Shown here one piece after another: positions 60,481 to 64,000 of a stretch of 64,000 nt of DNA. The notes beneath the pieces were generated by a model. The model ran no database searches. It saw only the letters and a list, made by a program, of their open reading frames with translations, and had not been told where the DNA came from. Both the position numbers and the translations under genes were made by a program. The stretch covers positions 3,255,384 to 3,319,383 of the forward strand of contig KK106982.1 in the NCBI GenBank assembly GCA_000611775.1, written 5' to 3'. Position 1 is the stretch's first letter. Each line of letters opens with the position of its first letter. Origin of the DNA: Umbilicaria muhlenbergii (taxonomy: Eukaryota; Ascomycota; Lecanoromycetes; Umbilicariales; Umbilicariaceae).

Positions 60481-61214
60481 AACAAGCTTACAAATAAGTA
60501 ATAATCATCATGAACACTGAGTCAGTGTATAAATTAATCATAACTTCACAAACATCTTATGAAGAGAGACTTTTTTTCTCACTGAGTTTTAATGAGCTCT
60601 GCAACATATTTTTTTTTATAATTTTAATTTTTTTTTCTGATCTACAGGGTCATTTTTTTTACTGTTATCAGTGCATTGTGAAGCACTTCTCAGTGAAGGC
60701 TTGCAACTGTGAACATCATCATACTCATGAGGGCATGAGCCTTTGAAGGGGGGGGGCAATGTGAGCATTCAATGTACAGAACTCATCAGGTGCTAGTTCA
60801 GAATAAAAAAGATTATATTTAACAACAACACAATCTTATAAAGGTAACTTTTATTAATGAATTAATCTCATGAGGGAGCTCAGCTGATAAACATCACTTT
60901 CAGCACTTCATAAAAGTGATTAAAAAAGTTAACATCATTGATGACACCTTGCAGAGGTGTGATTCAACAATAAACACTTTATGAAGACAGCTTCACTGAA
61001 GTGACTGCTTCATGAAATCTTCCTCAAGCAGGCTAACTTCAGAAGGAATATATTATGAGGTTAAAGCATGTCTCACTTTCTTTCTTAATAATAATTCTCT
61101 ACCTACTAGCAATACCATACTATTGTGAATCATCAACTATAAGCTTAAGTCATTATTGTCACATAGCTTCATAATTCCTTAGTTAAGATATTACCTCACG
61201 GTAGTACACTTACA

Positions 61215-62213
61215 GTTGTAAATTAATTAAGTTATTAATAAAAGTTCTACTCAATTGATCTGTTGATAATTGACATAACATTATAAGTACTGTTTTAATA
61301 TCTGATTTAAATGTTCAGTCTGTCCATTCATCTGAGGATAATAAGTGATGAACAGCTTATGATAAATCCTTAGTTGATTCATTAATGATTTTCAGAATTT
61401 AAAAGTGAAGAGTTTATCTCTGTCTGAGATTATTTCTTTCAGTAGTTCATGATTGACTGCTATGATTCTCAGAAACATGTACATGAGTTCTTCTGCTGAT
61501 GATGACTCTTTATAAGGTAAGAAGTATTCATACTTCATGAGTTAATCTGTTATGACAAGTATTGCATTGTATAATACTTTTGTCAGGGGTTTCTTTGACT
61601 TTGATAATTTTATCATGAAGTTTAATGTGATACTTGATCATGATTGTGCTGATGTTGATGATGATTTCAGTAACTCATATGACTTATGACGCTCTGCTTT
61701 ATTTTTTTCAGCAGGTGTCACATTTTTAAATGATTTCTTCAACTTTCTTCCTTATTCATGAGAAGCAATATGTTCACATGAGTTGTTTCAATGTCTTTTC
61801 AACTTCTTGATGTTCATTCTTTTTGCTGAAATGACATTCTTCTATCAGTGCTTCTTGTAAGTTAATTGATACATAAATTAAACCTTGAAAAAGTAAGAGA
61901 CCTTCTTGCTTTTTAAAGCTTTCATGATCATTAATATTCTGAAGGACTTGCTGTGTTAACTTGTTATTCTTTAACACTCTTCAGATTCAGTTTTTGAAAA
62001 TGTTGTCTTTAACTTTTATTGTAAAGTTGACTTTCTGATTATATGTTATACTCTCATGCTCATTCTCCTGAAGGATAGCTTGATTTACAATTAATTTTTC
62101 CTTCAAGTAATCAACTCATCTGTTGAGAGCATTCACTTTAACATTCTCTGATTCCTTTTGATAATGAATCTTGAAATTGTGTTGTAATAATTCTTTCAAC
62201 CAATGAACCTGTC
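61215..62213 (-). mobile_element. Gy1b: third piece (integrase side)
   Basis: Aligns with Gy1 2,455-3,455: the integrase region, then the stretch toward RNase H, minus strand, with numerous stops. It is cut at 62,213 by the LTR of Gy6. The remaining half of Gy1b (RT, gag, 5' LTR) must lie beyond the window. Confidence 0.75.
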
Positions 62214-64000
62214 TGTTATGAAGTTAAATTTAACTCATATATATTTATAATAAACTTAGCCTGCTCACCTGCTCCTTGAGTGGTAAAACTGAATAATTTA
62301 AAACAACAAAAAGACACCTTTTTACAACTCAGAATTTAAAATTAAAGTTATAACATTTGATAACAACACCTGCTTTTTGAGTCCTCTGTTGATTAAATGA
62401 AAATTAATTTACCTCAGTAAATAATCAGTCCTTCATCAGCTCAGGTGACTCTATCAGTCAGCATCAATTAACTTATGTAGTTAATCATTACCTACTTACT
62501 ACCTCTTTTGAGACAGATAAACTGAATTCAAAAGAATTACCTGAGCTTGATAATAACATTATAACTCTGAGGCATCAGTTTCATTGGTTTGTAGTCTTCA
62601 AAATTTCAAATGTGAGAATTTTGAGAGAGACTGATCATCTTTGTGTGAAAATTATTCATTGATACTACCCTTATAAGCCGTCCCCTAAACCAACAGGAAG
62701 GTCAAGGTTGATTATTAAAAATCTTCAAGAAGCATCAATAATATTCATAAACTTTACTGAAAGTTCATTCAGTCAAGGAACTTCAGAGTCTAGATTTCCT
62801 TTAAAGTGATTAATTAATCATATTAAAGGCAGTTCTCTTCACACTGCCCTTAATAAATTCTGTATAGAAACTTTTACCCTCAGAGAGACTTTTTACTTCA
62901 TTGCATTCTCTCAAGTAAATGACTTATCTTTATTCAATGTCTCATTGATAACAGAACCCTTCATCACATGAGCTTTAATAAAATCACCCTCTACTCAAGA
63001 TAAATCTCTTATAAGCTTATCAGAAATTTCTTCAGAGTCTGCAACAGTAATCACTGAAGCATCTTAATCCTCAACAGCCTTTTCATCAGAAGAAGAAGCT
63101 CAGTTCATTATAAACTTCACATTAATTGAAATGTATTAATTTATCATTAATCTCCCCTCTGAAGAGTCCTCTGTGAAAGAAGAAATAATTTGATTGACTA
63201 GAATTAAAGAGGAAGTGCTGAAAGAAAAGAATAAAAAGTCAGAATTAACTTCTGTTCAAGTCAGCAAACAAAGAGCATTCAGTCATGAAAGAATATTTGT
63301 AGAAAAAGTGCTAATCAATATTCTTCTGAAGGAACAAGAATCATTGACATGAGAAGATATATTAACACAGAACTGAGCAAACGCTCAACAACAACTTATA
63401 CACAAGATCAGAGATGAACATGATCAAAAGAAATTCACTCACAAAGGCAGTGAGAGGCGTGCTCAACATTTTAAGAAATAAAACTTTAAGAAGAAGTGAC
63501 ACCTGCTAAAAGAAGAACACTTAAAGCTGAAATATTTAAAACAAGAACATCTACAACAAGAGTGTCTCAAATGAGAATGTTTAAAGTTGAAACAAGATAA
63601 ACAACAACATCTTGAATGAGAACAATTCAAATAAGAACATCTGAAATAAGAATGTCTACAACAGGAGCATTTAAAATGAGTATGCTTAAAGTTAAAATGA
63701 GCAGAATGAGAACATTTAGATCTTAAACATCAACTTAAGTAAATTCAGACTTAAATCAGAATGATTAATCAAGGTGAACTATTAAGTACAAGAGCTTCTG
63801 AGTTCAGCTCATTAACTCATAACTCACATGCATTCACAGCCTTTTCTTCAGAGCAAATTTAAGTTTTGTCTCAACTTTTTGATGAGAAGCTTCACTTGAT
63901 GTTTAATCTGCAAGGTTCATCACATTTAGGGTGACTGCTGAGACAGGAGTCTCAGTTCAGAATGAAGAAATAAAACAGAATGAGATGAAATACAGAATTA
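62214..64000 (+). mobile_element. Gy6: LTR element, 5' end only
   Basis: A probable LTR (62,214-62,355, TGTTATGAAG..TTATAACA, 142 bp) begins exactly where the Gy1b match ends and is preceded by CTGTC as the expected TSD. Downstream is a plus-strand gag-like frame. The second LTR lies outside the window, so the LTR call rests on the TG..CA ends and the break in Gy1b. Confidence 0.6.
62520..64000 (+). pseudogene. Gy6 gag remnant with a pentapeptide coiled-coil repeat
   Basis: A mostly Ser/Glu/Lys-rich frame with stops at Trp positions. At about 63,505-63,735 a 15-bp periodic stretch encodes roughly 14-15 units of five residues of the type H/C-L-K/Q-W/Q-E (for example HLQQE, HLKWE and CLQQE, counting TGA as Trp). 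It predicts a long charged helix. Conserved-looking gag sequence (LLSTRASEFSS) follows and is cut by the window end. Confidence 0.55.

Larger units (their letters stand above)
53995..61214 (+). mobile_element. Gy5b: second copy of Gy5, inside Gy1b
   Basis: 7,220 bp. LTRs are 53,995-54,448 (454 bp) and 60,760-61,214 (455 bp), both TGTGAGCATTC..CACTTACA. A perfect TSD GTTGT lies at 53,990-53,994 and 61,215-61,219. It is a polypurine-primed element with GAAGGGGGGGGG just before the 3' LTR. It lies in the opposite orientation to Gy5a, and the two copies differ mainly by transitions. Confidence 0.92.

Noticed and set aside
21824-62213. Three independent Gy1-like fragments
   Set aside because: The pieces are collinear, do not overlap, have the same orientation, and end exactly at TSDs of Gy2 and Gy5b, so they are one element.

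Overview
The window looks like a piece of a filamentous ascomycete (Pezizomycotina) nuclear genome with two very different compartments. A 10.6-kb gene island of ordinary base composition (about 10,080-20,740) has short introns of 41-81 bp (one of 197 bp) with GT..AG ends and CTGAC-like branch points. It is flanked by AT-rich, CpG-poor repeat blocks (1-10,080 and 20,760-64,000), in which almost every coding trace is riddled with TGA/TAA stops. Paired repeat copies there differ mainly by C/T and G/A transitions, as expected from repeat-induced point mutation (RIP). I cannot name the genus.

Gene island. Four gene models are supported: (1) a 1,354-aa proline/serine-rich conserved fungal protein (12,319-16,436, +, one intron); (2) an STN1-like telomere-capping OB-fold protein (16,713-17,824, -, two introns, every join in frame); (3) a secreted, probably GPI-anchored protein with eight cysteines (18,417-19,064, +); (4) an NTF2-like conserved fungal protein (19,165-20,178, -, three introns). 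A decayed fragment of a fifth gene lies at 10,621-11,062, next to the left repeat block.

Left repeat block. A full-length Ty3/Gypsy element, Gy1 (854-7,450, minus orientation, two 433-bp LTRs, TSD TCACA), sits inside one copy of an unidentified gene-like repeat (family R). Further R copies follow at 8,388-9,255 and 9,260-9,760.

Right repeat block. This is one stack of nested retrotransposons, resolved from LTR pairs, target-site duplications (TSDs) and coding continuity. The host is a Gy1-like element, Gy1b, now in three pieces (21,824-23,205; 53,869-53,994; 61,215-62,213). Gy2 (LTRs 23,206-23,440 and 53,634-53,868) is inserted in Gy1b. Gy2 contains Gy3 (23,724-31,860), a solo Gy1 LTR (33,137-33,569) and Gy4 (33,639-48,974). 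Gy4 contains Gy5a (39,580-46,814). A second copy, Gy5b (53,995-61,214), is inserted directly in Gy1b. A ninth LTR element, Gy6, starts at 62,214 and runs off the window. Three copies of a TIR element with 2-bp TSDs (family B; 28,657-29,593, 47,061-48,180, 52,322-53,262) interrupt Gy3, Gy4 and Gy2.

No intact transposon gene remains. Several Gypsy families carry accessory zinc-cluster-like or Cys-rich frames antisense to pol. I found no CRISPR array, rRNA or convincing tRNA. The four island genes belong to unrelated processes and do not form a pathway or cluster.
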